Shown here piece by piece: positions 1 to 6,847 of a DNA stretch of 64,000 nucleotides. The stretch covers positions 4,503,730 to 4,567,729 of the forward strand of contig JAVSMS010000001.1 in assembly GCA_032027085.1 (NCBI GenBank). The letters are read 5' to 3'. A program made the translations under genes and the position numbers. The DNA comes from Pseudorhodoplanes sp. (GTDB taxonomy: Bacteria; Pseudomonadota; Alphaproteobacteria; Rhizobiales; Xanthobacteraceae). Position 1 is the stretch's first letter, and every line of letters starts with the position of its first letter. Under the pieces are notes generated by a model. The model was not told the DNA's origin, did not search any database, and saw only the letters and a list, made by a program, of their open reading frames with translations.

Positions 1-369
1 GACCACCAAGCCCTTCACATTCACCCACTGGAACAGCGCCGCTTCGAGAAAGGTGAGCGGCCGCGAATTGCCCTCCACAGCGGCGGGATCGCCCGCCGTC
101 GCGATGCGCCAGGCGAGATAGAGCAGATAGATCACGCCGACAATGCGCAAGGCCGCATGCAAGGCCGGATAGAGCGCGAAGATCTGGCCGAGGCCCAGCC
201 CGAAGGCGACCAGCAGCACCGCAAATCCCACGCTGACGCCCGCCATATGCGGGAGCGAACGAGCGAAACCGAAGGCCTGGCCGGAGGCCGTGACCATCAC
301 GTTGTTCGGGCCGGGAGTGAAGGATCCCGCAATGGCGAACAAAGCCAGCGGCAGTAGATTGTCCAGCAT
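1..369 (-). CDS. LysE/RhtB-family amino acid exporter (3' part missing)
   Basis: Only the first 123 codons lie in the window; the gene runs off the left edge. The start is the ATG at 369. The N-terminus is a hydrophobic helix followed by TPGPNN at residues 18-23, the family hallmark, then a run of glycine- and alanine-rich membrane segments. Proteins of this family are inner-membrane exporters of amino acids or related small molecules, usually about 205 residues, so roughly 40% of the protein is missing here. The substrate cannot be told from this fragment. It is divergent from the SDR gene at 513, with 143 bases between them. Confidence 0.85.
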   Translation of the reverse strand, partial: MLDNLLPLALFAIAGSFTPGPNNVMVTASGQAFGFARSLPHMAGVSVGFAVLLVAFGLGLGQIFALYPALHAALRIVGVIYLLYLAWRIATAGDPAAVEGNSRPLTFLEAALFQWVNVKGLVV

Positions 370-512
370 CTGAAAAGGAAGCCCATGTGGCGCGCGGCCG
401 AGGTAAATAATCTTGGCCGTGGCTGTTGCCGGACATAATATGCGCGGCTCGGCGCAGTGCCTAGCGCCCTGCTCCGTCATGCCCGCCATGACGCATTCAA
501 GAAGGATTTGGG

Positions 513-1292
513 ATGGATCTCGGTATCAAGGGCCGCAAGGCGATCGTCTGCGCGTCAAGCCGCGGGCTCGGCTATGGCTGCGCCATGGCGCTGGCGCGCG
601 AGGGCGTCGAGGTGGTGCTGAACGGGCGCGACGAAAAGCGGCTGGCGCAAGCCGCCGACGAAATCGCCAAGGCCACGGGCGCTAGGATCATTCCGGTCGC
701 AGCGGATGTGGCTAGCCCTGAGGGCCAGAAAGCCCTGTTCGCCGCCTGCCCGGAGCCGGACATTCTGGTCAACAACAACGCCGGCCCGCCTTTCCGCGAT
801 TTCCGCAAATTGACGCGCGAGCAGATGCTGGAAGGGGTGACCGCCAACATGGTGGTGGCGATCGAACTCATTCAGAAAGCGATCGATCCGATGATGGCGA
901 AGAAATTCGGCCGCATTGTCAACATCACCTCCGGCACGGTCAAGATGCCGCTGGCAGGCCTCGATCTCTCCTCCGGCGCACGCGCGGGGCTGACCGCGTT
1001 TCTCGCCGGCGTCGCGCGTTCGGTCGCGGCCTCGAACGTGACCATCAACTTCCTCTTGCCGGGCGCCTTCGATACCGACCGCCTGCGCTCCAATATCGAA
1101 AACAATGCGAAAAAACAGAATATCAGTTTCGATCAGGCCAAGGCGAACCGCATCGCATCAGTGCCGGCCAAGCGCTTCGGCACAGCGGATGAATTCGGCG
1201 CGGCCTGTGCATTCCTCTGCTCCGCGCAGGCCGGCTATCTCACCGGCCAGAACATCCTGATCGACGGCGGCGTCTTCCCGGCGGCATTCTGA
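513..1292 (+). CDS. SDR-family oxidoreductase with altered catalytic pair
   Basis: A 259-residue Rossmann-fold protein of classical SDR length. The cofactor loop is a variant (ASSRGLG, residues 14-20, where TGxxxGIG is usual) and NNAG is at 88-91. Asn112 and Ser140 of the catalytic tetrad are present. At the expected Tyr and Lys positions (153 and 157) the protein has Ser and Arg. SDR subgroups lacking a perfect tetrad are known, often annotated as 3-oxoacyl-ACP-reductase-like, so this is probably a subgroup trait and not a mutation. A Shine-Dalgarno AAGAAGGA lies just upstream of the ATG. The substrate is unknown, and classical hydride-transfer chemistry should not be assumed. Confidence 0.85.
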   Translation: MDLGIKGRKAIVCASSRGLGYGCAMALAREGVEVVLNGRDEKRLAQAADEIAKATGARIIPVAADVASPEGQKALFAACPEPDILVNNNAGPPFRDFRKLTREQMLEGVTANMVVAIELIQKAIDPMMAKKFGRIVNITSGTVKMPLAGLDLSSGARAGLTAFLAGVARSVAASNVTINFLLPGAFDTDRLRSNIENNAKKQNISFDQAKANRIASVPAKRFGTADEFGAACAFLCSAQAGYLTGQNILIDGGVFPAAF

Positions 1293-1302
1293 CGAACGCC
1301 GC

Positions 1303-1710
1303 TCAATTCGCCGGCACGATCATTTTGCCGATCGGCCAGAGTGCGAGGCCGGCGAGCTTCAGATGCGCCCAGGCGAACGGGATGCCGATGATGGTGATCG
1401 CAAGCCCAATCGCGGTAATCACATGCGCGAGCGCAAGCCACCAGCCGGCCAGGACGAACCAGATGATGTTACCGATCACGCCGAGCGGGCCGGTGCCAAT
1501 ATCCTCGCGACCGGTATAGACATCGCGCGAGACCACCGTCTGGCCGAAAGGCAGAAAGGTGTAGATGCCGATATTGAAGGCCGCGCGCGCCCAAGGCAGG
1601 CCAACAATGGTGATGGCCATGATCGCTCCGGCAATGAACCATCCGACCGCCATCCATAGGCCGCCGAATACGATCCACAGGATGTTGAGCAGCAGTGAGA
1701 AGAATGACAT
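1303..1710 (-). CDS. YccF-domain inner membrane protein
   Basis: A 135-residue protein made of two similar hydrophobic halves, each with a glycine-tryptophan turn and a 'GLPWA' or 'GIPFAWA' loop, ending in 'ALWPIGK'. This layout and the length match the YccF family of small inner-membrane proteins, whose function is not established. The reading frame is open upstream to 1740, but the ATG at 1710 (MSFFSLL) starts directly with the first membrane helix and gives the usual length, so it is preferred. It converges with the SDR gene, whose stop is 10 bases away. No operon partner is visible. Confidence 0.8.
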   Translation of the reverse strand: MSFFSLLLNILWIVFGGLWMAVGWFIAGAIMAITIVGLPWARAAFNIGIYTFLPFGQTVVSRDVYTGREDIGTGPLGVIGNIIWFVLAGWWLALAHVITAIGLAITIIGIPFAWAHLKLAGLALWPIGKMIVPAN

Positions 1711-1819
1711 CGCCAGACACTCAATTGTAGCAAATTGCAAGGACGGCGGCCGCCTGCCCTGTTTTCACAAGCTAGCAGCAATCCCGCATCCCGTCGCACA
1801 CAACCGCACGAAGGCGGTG

Positions 1820-2110
1820 TCAGCATGCTTTCGCGGCAGCTGCAACGGCTTTGACAATTTCCGCAGTGTCGGGGAAATGGCCCTGCACGCGCTTGGCCAC
1901 GACCTGGCCGCCGACCCGCACCTCGAGGATGCCGCCCCCGCCAAGACAACGGAAGGATTTAAATCTTATGAGATGATCGACTTGCGCATTCACCCGTTGC
2001 ACACAACAGGTGCCCTCGCGGCTCGCTCTTTCGGCAATCTGAAATGACGGTGCATGCGAGCCAATGCAAGGCCGCACGCCAGCCTTGTCCTCTCGCCTTC
2101 TGAACAGCAT
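1820..2110 (-). CDS. Small hypothetical protein, weakly SelW/Rdx-like C-terminus
   Basis: A 96-codon frame sits in a stretch (1711-2153) that otherwise has no gene. Its last 45 residues (a GGGG turn, then 'ILEVRVGGQVVAKR', then 'FPDTAEIVKAV') resemble the C-terminal half of SelW/Rdx thioredoxin-like proteins, where a glycine turn leads into two strands and a final helix. The N-terminal half has a CC pair, not the usual CxxC, and does not look like that fold. It may be a diverged gene, one with a frameshifted N-terminus, or a chance frame. No clear ribosome-binding site was found. The similarity is by eye only. Confidence 0.3.
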   Translation of the reverse strand: MLFRRREDKAGVRPCIGSHAPSFQIAERASREGTCCVQRVNAQVDHLIRFKSFRCLGGGGILEVRVGGQVVAKRVQGHFPDTAEIVKAVAAAAKAC

Positions 2111-2153
2111 AGTCGCGCGCGCTAGTTCAGTTTTCTGATGGGGAGGCTATTTG

Positions 2154-3008
2154 ATGAAACTCGTGCGCTACGGCCCGGCCGGCAAGGAAAAGCCCGGCAT
2201 CATCGGGGAAGACGGCAAGATCCGCGATATTTCGCGCGTGGTTAAAGACATCGACGGTACGATGCTGGCGTCAGGCGGGCTCGCCAAGATCAAGAAGCTC
2301 AATCTCAATCGCATGAAGCCCGTGGCCGGCAAGCCGCGGCTCGGCCCTTGCCTCGGCAACGTGCGCAACTTCGTCGCCATCGGTCTGAACTATTCGGATC
2401 ATGCCGCCGAAGCCGGCATGCCGATCCCGAAGGAGCCGGTGATCTTCAACAAGGCCACGACCTCAATCTGCGGGCCGAATGACGACACCCTCATTCCCCG
2501 CGATTCGACCAAGCTCGATTACGAGGTCGAGCTCGGCATCGTGATCGGCAAGCGCGCGCGCTATCTCGACAAGGACAAGGCGATGAGCGCGGTCGCCGGC
2601 TATTTCCTGTCGAACGACGTGTCGGAGCGTTCGTTCCAGATCGAGCGCTCGGGCGGGCAATGGTACAAGGGCAAGAGCGCCGAGACCTTCGGGCCGATTG
2701 GACCGTGGTTCGTCACCAAGGACGAGATCAGGGACCCGCAGAATCTCGACATGTGGCTCGACGTCAACGGCGAGCGGCGGCAGACCGGGAACACGCGCAC
2801 CATGATCTTCGGCGTTGCGCATCTTGTCTGGTATTGCTCGCAGTTCTTCGTGATGGAGCCAGGTGACATCATCATCACCGGCACCCCTCCCGGCGTCGGC
2901 CTCGGCATCAAGCCGGAGCCGAAGTTCCTAAAGGCGGGCGACGTGGTGACGCTCGGCATTCAGGGTTTGGGCGAGCAAAAACAGAAGATTGTGGCGGGGA
3001 AGAAGTAA
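2154..3008 (+). CDS. Fumarylacetoacetate hydrolase-family protein
   Basis: A 284-residue enzyme of the FAH superfamily, which cleaves or decarboxylates acylpyruvates and 2-oxo-3-enoate intermediates of aromatic catabolism with a bound divalent metal. The N-terminal 65 residues form the small family-specific domain. The core has 'IGLNYSDHAAE', the acidic metal site 'LDYEVELGIVIG', 'GYFLSNDVSER', 'KSAETFGPIGPW' and the C-terminal 'ITGTPPGVGLG'. The ATG at 2154 lies 7 bases after GGGGAGG (2140-2146). An in-frame TTG three bases earlier is too close to that site. It stands alone, so the exact substrate is open; the ureidoglycolate lyase and 2-hydroxyhepta-diene-dioate isomerase subgroups are possibilities. 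Confidence 0.9.
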   Translation: MKLVRYGPAGKEKPGIIGEDGKIRDISRVVKDIDGTMLASGGLAKIKKLNLNRMKPVAGKPRLGPCLGNVRNFVAIGLNYSDHAAEAGMPIPKEPVIFNKATTSICGPNDDTLIPRDSTKLDYEVELGIVIGKRARYLDKDKAMSAVAGYFLSNDVSERSFQIERSGGQWYKGKSAETFGPIGPWFVTKDEIRDPQNLDMWLDVNGERRQTGNTRTMIFGVAHLVWYCSQFFVMEPGDIIITGTPPGVGLGIKPEPKFLKAGDVVTLGIQGLGEQKQKIVAGKK

Positions 3009-3035
3009 GCGGCGAACGCAATCCTCACCTTCGTC

Positions 3036-3094
3036 ATGCCCGCGAACTCCGGTCTGGCCGAAGGCCGGCCGGAGTGTAAACTTGTCGCGGGCAT
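3036..3094. repeat. REP-like intergenic palindrome
   Basis: The outer arms ATGCCCGCGA (3036-3045) and TCGCGGGCAT (3085-3094) are perfect 10-base inverted repeats enclosing a second GGCC-rich hairpin around 3055-3073. It lies between the convergent FAH-family and thiD genes. The same core recurs at 21302-21324. It may also act as a bidirectional transcription stop, but it has no T tract. Confidence 0.6.
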
Positions 3095-3129
3095 CGCGTC
3101 TTAAGGCTGCGCAGCATTAAAGACGTGGA

Positions 3130-3150
3130 TGGCCGGAACAAGCCCGGCCA
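3130..3150. repeat. Short GC palindrome, REP-like
   Basis: TGGCCGG (3130-3136) and CCGGCCA (3144-3150) form a perfect 7-base stem with a 7-base loop, set in 'gtggatggccgg...ccggccacgac', a familiar style of extragenic palindrome in Bradyrhizobium relatives. It follows the larger palindrome at 3036-3094 in the same convergent gap. Confidence 0.5.
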
Positions 3151-3156
3151 CGACCA

Positions 3157-3960
3157 CTAATTTCTCCACCATGCATGGAAATGGTGCACAGGTCCGTGCC
3201 CGTGGCCGATCTTCAGCGTATCCGACGCCGTGATCGCCGCTGTGACATAGGCTTTGGCCTGCCGCACCGCTTCGGCGAGATTGAGTCCCTTGGCAAGGCC
3301 CGCAGCAATTGCGGATGACAACGTGCAGCCGGTGCCGTGCGTGTTCTGCGTTGCGATGCGCTCGGAGGCGAGCCGCACCACCGCCTGCGGTTCGATCAGG
3401 ACATCAACGCTTTCCGCCCCCTCGCCATGCCCGCCCTTGATCAGCACCGCGCGCGCACCCAGCTCCAGCAATTTCTCGCCCTGTTCGCGCATTTCGGTTT
3501 CGGTCTTTGCCAACGGTCCGTCCAGCAGGGCTGCCGCTTCCGGCAGGTTCGGCGTGATGATCAGCGCCTGCGCGATCAGCTCCTTGCGCAGCGTTTCAAT
3601 GGCTTCCGGCACCAGCAGCCGGTCGCCGGATGCAGCCACCATCACCGGATCAAGCACGATCCTGTCCTGCCGATATTTCCGCAAGCCGCTCGCGACGGCG
3701 GCGATCGTTTGCGGGTTCGACAGCATTCCGATCTTCACCGCGCCAACCGCGAGGTCGGAGAACACGGCATCGATCTGCGCTGTAACAAAATCCGGCGGCA
3801 CATCGTGAATGCCGGTGACGCCCCTGGTGTTCTGCGCCGTCAACGCCGCAATGACCGAGGCGCCATAGACACCGAGCGCGGAAAAGGTCTTCAGATCAGC
3901 CTGGATACCGGCACCGCCGCCGGAATCGGAGCCGGCGATCGTGACTGCGATTGCCGTCAT
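3157..3960 (-). CDS. thiD: Hydroxymethylpyrimidine/phosphomethylpyrimidine kinase
   Basis: A 267-residue ribokinase-fold enzyme that phosphorylates HMP and then HMP-phosphate to HMP diphosphate, the pyrimidine half of thiamine, in the cytoplasm. The substrate-binding '[16 protein letters not shown]' is at residues 9-24. '[14 protein letters not shown]' is central, and the anion-hole/catalytic motif '[19 protein letters not shown]' is near the C-terminus. Length is normal. It is the last gene of thiM-thiE-thiD; its ATG overlaps the thiE stop by four bases, so the three are translationally coupled and controlled by the TPP riboswitch upstream of thiM. Confidence 0.95.
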   Translation of the reverse strand: MTAIAVTIAGSDSGGGAGIQADLKTFSALGVYGASVIAALTAQNTRGVTGIHDVPPDFVTAQIDAVFSDLAVGAVKIGMLSNPQTIAAVASGLRKYRQDRIVLDPVMVAASGDRLLVPEAIETLRKELIAQALIITPNLPEAAALLDGPLAKTETEMREQGEKLLELGARAVLIKGGHGEGAESVDVLIEPQAVVRLASERIATQNTHGTGCTLSSAIAAGLAKGLNLAEAVRQAKAYVTAAITASDTLKIGHGHGPVHHFHAWWRN

Positions 3961-4619
3961 GCCGCGCCCCGGCGAGACAAGGCCGCGTCCACGATGCCGC
4001 GCAGTTTTTGCGCCGCCGCTCTGGGGTCCGGCGCCAGCGACAAGGCCGAAATGACAGCGACGCCGTCGGCACCGGCGGCGATCACCTGCGCGGCATTGCT
4101 TTCGTCAATGCCGGCAATCGCTCCGGCAGGCATGTTGGGCTTGCGGCTGCGAATGATCACGACGAGCTCGGCGAAGCCGGCCGCACCGACGGGCGGCGGG
4201 TTGTCCTTCGACTGCGTCTCGAATACGCCGCCGATGCAGACATAATCGAGCAGGTCCAGCGGAGCCGCTTTCGCCTGTTCCGGCGTCTTGATCGACAGGC
4301 CGATAATAGCCTCGCGCCCGAGCAGCGCGCGTGCGTCGGCAACCGGCATGTCGTCCCAGCCCACATGTACGCCGTCGGCGCCGGCGGCAAGCGCGACATC
4401 GACGCGGTCATTGACAAGAAAGGGAACGAAGGTGCCGACCAGCGCCGCCTTGATGGCTCTTGCCTCCTCGATCTGACGCAATGTCGATCCGCTCTTGTCG
4501 CGGAGTTGCACCAGTGTCGCTCCCCCCTGCACCACAGATCGGGCGATGTCCGCAAGCTGGCGGCCGCCGCTGCGGTCGGGATCGACAAGGGCATACAAAC
4601 GCAGATCGACACTCATCAC
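3957..4619 (-). CDS. thiE: Thiamine-phosphate synthase
   Basis: A 220-residue TIM-barrel enzyme that joins HMP diphosphate and thiazole phosphate to give thiamine monophosphate. Visible motifs are 'LVQLRDKSG' near residue 37, '[20 protein letters not shown]' in the middle, the 'GLSIKT' strand, and 'CIGGVF', corresponding to the phosphate-binding glycine loop. The final '[11 protein letters not shown]' is the usual C-terminal phosphate site. It overlaps thiM and thiD by four bases each. Its partners supply both substrates (ThiD the pyrimidine, ThiM the salvaged thiazole), so the operon is a salvage set; no thiC, thiG or thiO is in the window. Confidence 0.94.
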   Translation of the reverse strand: MMSVDLRLYALVDPDRSGGRQLADIARSVVQGGATLVQLRDKSGSTLRQIEEARAIKAALVGTFVPFLVNDRVDVALAAGADGVHVGWDDMPVADARALLGREAIIGLSIKTPEQAKAAPLDLLDYVCIGGVFETQSKDNPPPVGAAGFAELVVIIRSRKPNMPAGAIAGIDESNAAQVIAAGADGVAVISALSLAPDPRAAAQKLRGIVDAALSRRGAA

Positions 4620-5404
4620 GTCACCTTCACGATAGCCTGGCGCCGCCGCAACTCGGCCGTGTCGAGATTGAACAATGCATCCAGAATTTCGACGGAGAAG
4701 CTGCCCGGCCCGCGCGAGCGCTCGGCAGCGATCTCGCCGGCGATGTTGTACACGAGCAGCGCGGACGCCGCTGCGACCAGCGGATTCGTCTCGACCGCGA
4801 GGCAGGCGGCGAGCACGGCGGATTCCGCGCAGCCCATCGCCGTCACCTGCGTCATCAGCGGATGGCCGTTGTCGATCGCGACGATGTCACGGCCATCGGA
4901 CACAATGTCGGTCTCCGCCGTCATCGCGACGGTGAAGGAACTGTCCTTTGCGAATTGCCGGATCTGGTCTCGATCGCCCGGCGTGCCGGCCAGCGCCTCG
5001 AATTCCCCGGCATTGAGCCGCAGGGCGCGCGGGCGCCGAGTCAGCAGCGAACGGGCGAAATCCGCACGGAAGGCGGAGCGGTCGACCTTCACCGGATCGA
5101 GCACCCAGGGGACGGACGCGGCCACCGCGGCATCGGCGGCAAGGTTCATCGATTTCCGCCGCTCGTCGTCGAGCGTGCCGAGATTGATCAGCAGCGCCCT
5201 GGAGCCGCGCACGAAATGCTCCACCTCGGTGGGCGACATGGTCATTGACGGCGTGGCGCCGATGGCGAGAAGCACATTGGCGGTGAAATGCTGCGCCACC
5301 GCGTTGGTGACGCAATGCACCCGCGGATGCTGCCGGCGCAGGCGCGTCAGCAGGTCGGCGGCAATGTCAGGCAAGTTGTGTGGCGCGTGGTCAGGTGCAC
5401 GCAT
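4616..5404 (-). CDS. thiM: Hydroxyethylthiazole kinase
   Basis: A 262-residue ribokinase-fold enzyme that phosphorylates the thiazole alcohol, a salvage step in thiamine synthesis. The N-terminal 'HCVTNAVAQHFTANVLLAIGATPSM' region, 'LINLGTLDDERRKSM' and 'WVLDPVKVDRS' match the family. The late 'TAMGCAESAV' carries the catalytic Cys loop, normally written TGxGC. The ATG is at 5404 behind GGAGGGA, which lies at the 3' end of the TPP aptamer. It is the first gene of thiM-thiE-thiD, so ligand binding can occlude its ribosome-binding site. Confidence 0.94.
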   Translation of the reverse strand: MRAPDHAPHNLPDIAADLLTRLRRQHPRVHCVTNAVAQHFTANVLLAIGATPSMTMSPTEVEHFVRGSRALLINLGTLDDERRKSMNLAADAAVAASVPWVLDPVKVDRSAFRADFARSLLTRRPRALRLNAGEFEALAGTPGDRDQIRQFAKDSSFTVAMTAETDIVSDGRDIVAIDNGHPLMTQVTAMGCAESAVLAACLAVETNPLVAAASALLVYNIAGEIAAERSRGPGSFSVEILDALFNLDTAELRRRQAIVKVT

Positions 5405-5410
5405 TCTCTG

Positions 5411-5500
5411 CTCCCTCCGCCGGCATGACCCGGATCAGGTTCGATGGGTTGGCTTGCGCCTCTCAGTCCGGCGGTGAATCCGCCGCACACCCCATGAGAT
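5411..5500 (-). promoter_or_regulatory. TPP riboswitch (THI element)
   Basis: Read on the minus strand, the leader contains in order GGGGTG, CTGAGA, AACCTGATC, GGGTCATGCC and GCGGAGGGA. These are the conserved blocks of the thiamine pyrophosphate aptamer in the correct spacing: pyrimidine-sensing helices first, pyrophosphate-sensing helices after. The last block contains the Shine-Dalgarno of thiM, seven bases before its ATG. That supports translational control: TPP binding would sequester GGAGGGA. No obvious hairpin plus T tract suggests transcription attenuation. Confidence 0.93.
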
Positions 5501-5562
5501 TGCGAGCACTCCTTAGAACAGATCGCCTTCGAATTGAAGGGCTTTCTCGGCCCAAGAACCAG

Positions 5563-5640
5563 TCATTCCGGGACGCCGTGCACGCGCGGACCCGAAATCC
5601 AACCACACACCGGAGGTCGTCGCTGGATTCCAGGGTTCGC
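5563..5640. repeat. Degenerate intergenic repeat (REP-like)
   Basis: 'TCATTCCGGGACGC...GCGCGGACCCGAAATCC' forms an imperfect hairpin (ATTCCGGG against CCCGAAAT, one mismatch) followed by 'CTGGATTCCAGGGTTCGC'. This wording is close to the extragenic repeat seen in many Bradyrhizobium relatives, in which 'cattccggg' is paired with 'cccggaatc'. It lies in the gap between the thiM leader and the Bug gene (5505-5720), where no gene was found. Confidence 0.45.
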
Positions 5641-5720
5641 CTTCACTCGCGGCGTTTACCATCGGGTCGGCTTCGCGCGGACCCGTTGGCGAGCTTCGGC
5701 CCGGCGATCGATAATTCAGA

Positions 5721-6701
5721 TCAGTTCGACAGCCTCACATTGGCGGCCTTGATGATCTTCGCCCATTTCTCGGTCTCGCTTCTAACGAAAGCCGCCATCT
5801 GCTCCGGCGTCGAGGGGGTGGCCTCCGCGCCGAGCGCGTAGATGCGTTCTTTGATCGCGGGATCCTTCATGGCCCCGACAAAGGCCTCGTTGAGCTTGTT
5901 GATGACCGGCGCCGGCGTATCCGCGGGCGCGATCAGGCCGAACCAGCCGATGGATTCGTAACCCTTGATGCCGCCCTCGACGAATGTCGGCACGTCCGGC
6001 AGATGGCCGTCGCGCTTCAGGCCGGTCACGCCGAGCGCCTTGATCTTGCCCTGCTTGATCAGGCCCTGCGAGGACGGCACGTCAACGATCGCAAGCGGGA
6101 TATGTCCGGCCAGCACGTCCTGCGTCGCCGGACCCGATCCTTTGTAGGGCACCAGCGGAATCTTCGTGCCGGCGAGGTGATTGAACAATTCCGAGGACAG
6201 ATGCATTGCGGTGCCGTTGCCGCCGTGACCGATCGATACCTTTTGCGGGTCGGACTTGGCGAGCACGATGACGTCCGCCACCGTCTTGCCCGGGAACGAC
6301 GCACCCGCCACCAGCACGAACGGAATGGCCGTGAGCATGGTGATCGGCGCGAGATCCCTCTGCGGATCGTAAGGCATCTTCGGCTTGAGACTGACATTCA
6401 CCGACAAGGCGCCGGCCGCGCCGATGCCGATGGTGTAGCCGTCGGGCGCCGATTTCGCGACCGCGTCGACGCCGATGTCGCCGCCCGCGCCCGGGCGATT
6501 GTCGATGACGACCGGCTGGCCGAGCGTCTTCTCCAGATAAGGCTGCATCGCGCGCGCCAGAATGTCGGTCGAGCCGCCCGGCGGGAACGTGACCACGAGC
6601 TTGATGGGGCGGTTCGGATATTCCTGCGATTTTGCGAAACCGGTCGCAGTTAGAAATGCAGCGAGCGCAATCGCCGCCGTACGCATCAGCTTGAGCGTCA
6701 T
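5721..6701 (-). CDS. Bug/TctC-type periplasmic solute receptor
   Basis: A 326-residue protein with a Sec signal peptide (MTLKLMR, a hydrophobic core, cleavage near 'FAKSQ' about residue 26). The mature start 'YPNRPIKLVVTFPPGGSTD' and the following 'VVIDNRPGAGGDIG' are the classical Bug signature. 'YKGSGPATQDVLAGHI' and 'VPTFVEGG' also match. Bug proteins bind carboxylates or aromatic acids for tripartite tricarboxylate transporters, or act as sensors. No TctA/TctB membrane genes are nearby, so it may be an orphan receptor. GGGAG lies 6 bases upstream of the start. It is divergent from the FAD monooxygenase at 6848, which suggests a shared aromatic substrate (inference). Confidence 0.92.
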   Translation of the reverse strand: MTLKLMRTAAIALAAFLTATGFAKSQEYPNRPIKLVVTFPPGGSTDILARAMQPYLEKTLGQPVVIDNRPGAGGDIGVDAVAKSAPDGYTIGIGAAGALSVNVSLKPKMPYDPQRDLAPITMLTAIPFVLVAGASFPGKTVADVIVLAKSDPQKVSIGHGGNGTAMHLSSELFNHLAGTKIPLVPYKGSGPATQDVLAGHIPLAIVDVPSSQGLIKQGKIKALGVTGLKRDGHLPDVPTFVEGGIKGYESIGWFGLIAPADTPAPVINKLNEAFVGAMKDPAIKERIYALGAEATPSTPEQMAAFVRSETEKWAKIIKAANVRLSN

Positions 6702-6747
6702 CTTTTTCTCCCACCAAATCTATTTTTCTTGTTTTGTTGTTGCAAAT

Positions 6748-6760
6748 GACAATTGTTGTC
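6748..6760. promoter_or_regulatory. Candidate operator between divergent genes
   Basis: GACAATTGTTGTC is an inverted repeat (GACAA and TTGTC around a 3-base spacer). It is followed by 'gctcACAAC', and the 146-base divergent gap is much more AT-rich than its surroundings. The position, midway between the Bug gene and the FAD monooxygenase gene, suits an operator controlling both. The regulator is not in the window. The motif is short and could occur by chance. Confidence 0.3.
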
Positions 6761-6847
6761 GCTCACAACTGAATATGCAAGGATCAACCCGAGCCTGACA
6801 TCGACAAAAAGAATCCACAATGTCGGAGCGAGGAAGCGCAGCTCACC

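Noticed and set aside
3951-5477. 508-codon open frame on the plus strand
   Set aside because: It covers thiE, thiM and the riboswitch in antisense, all of which are certain on the minus strand.
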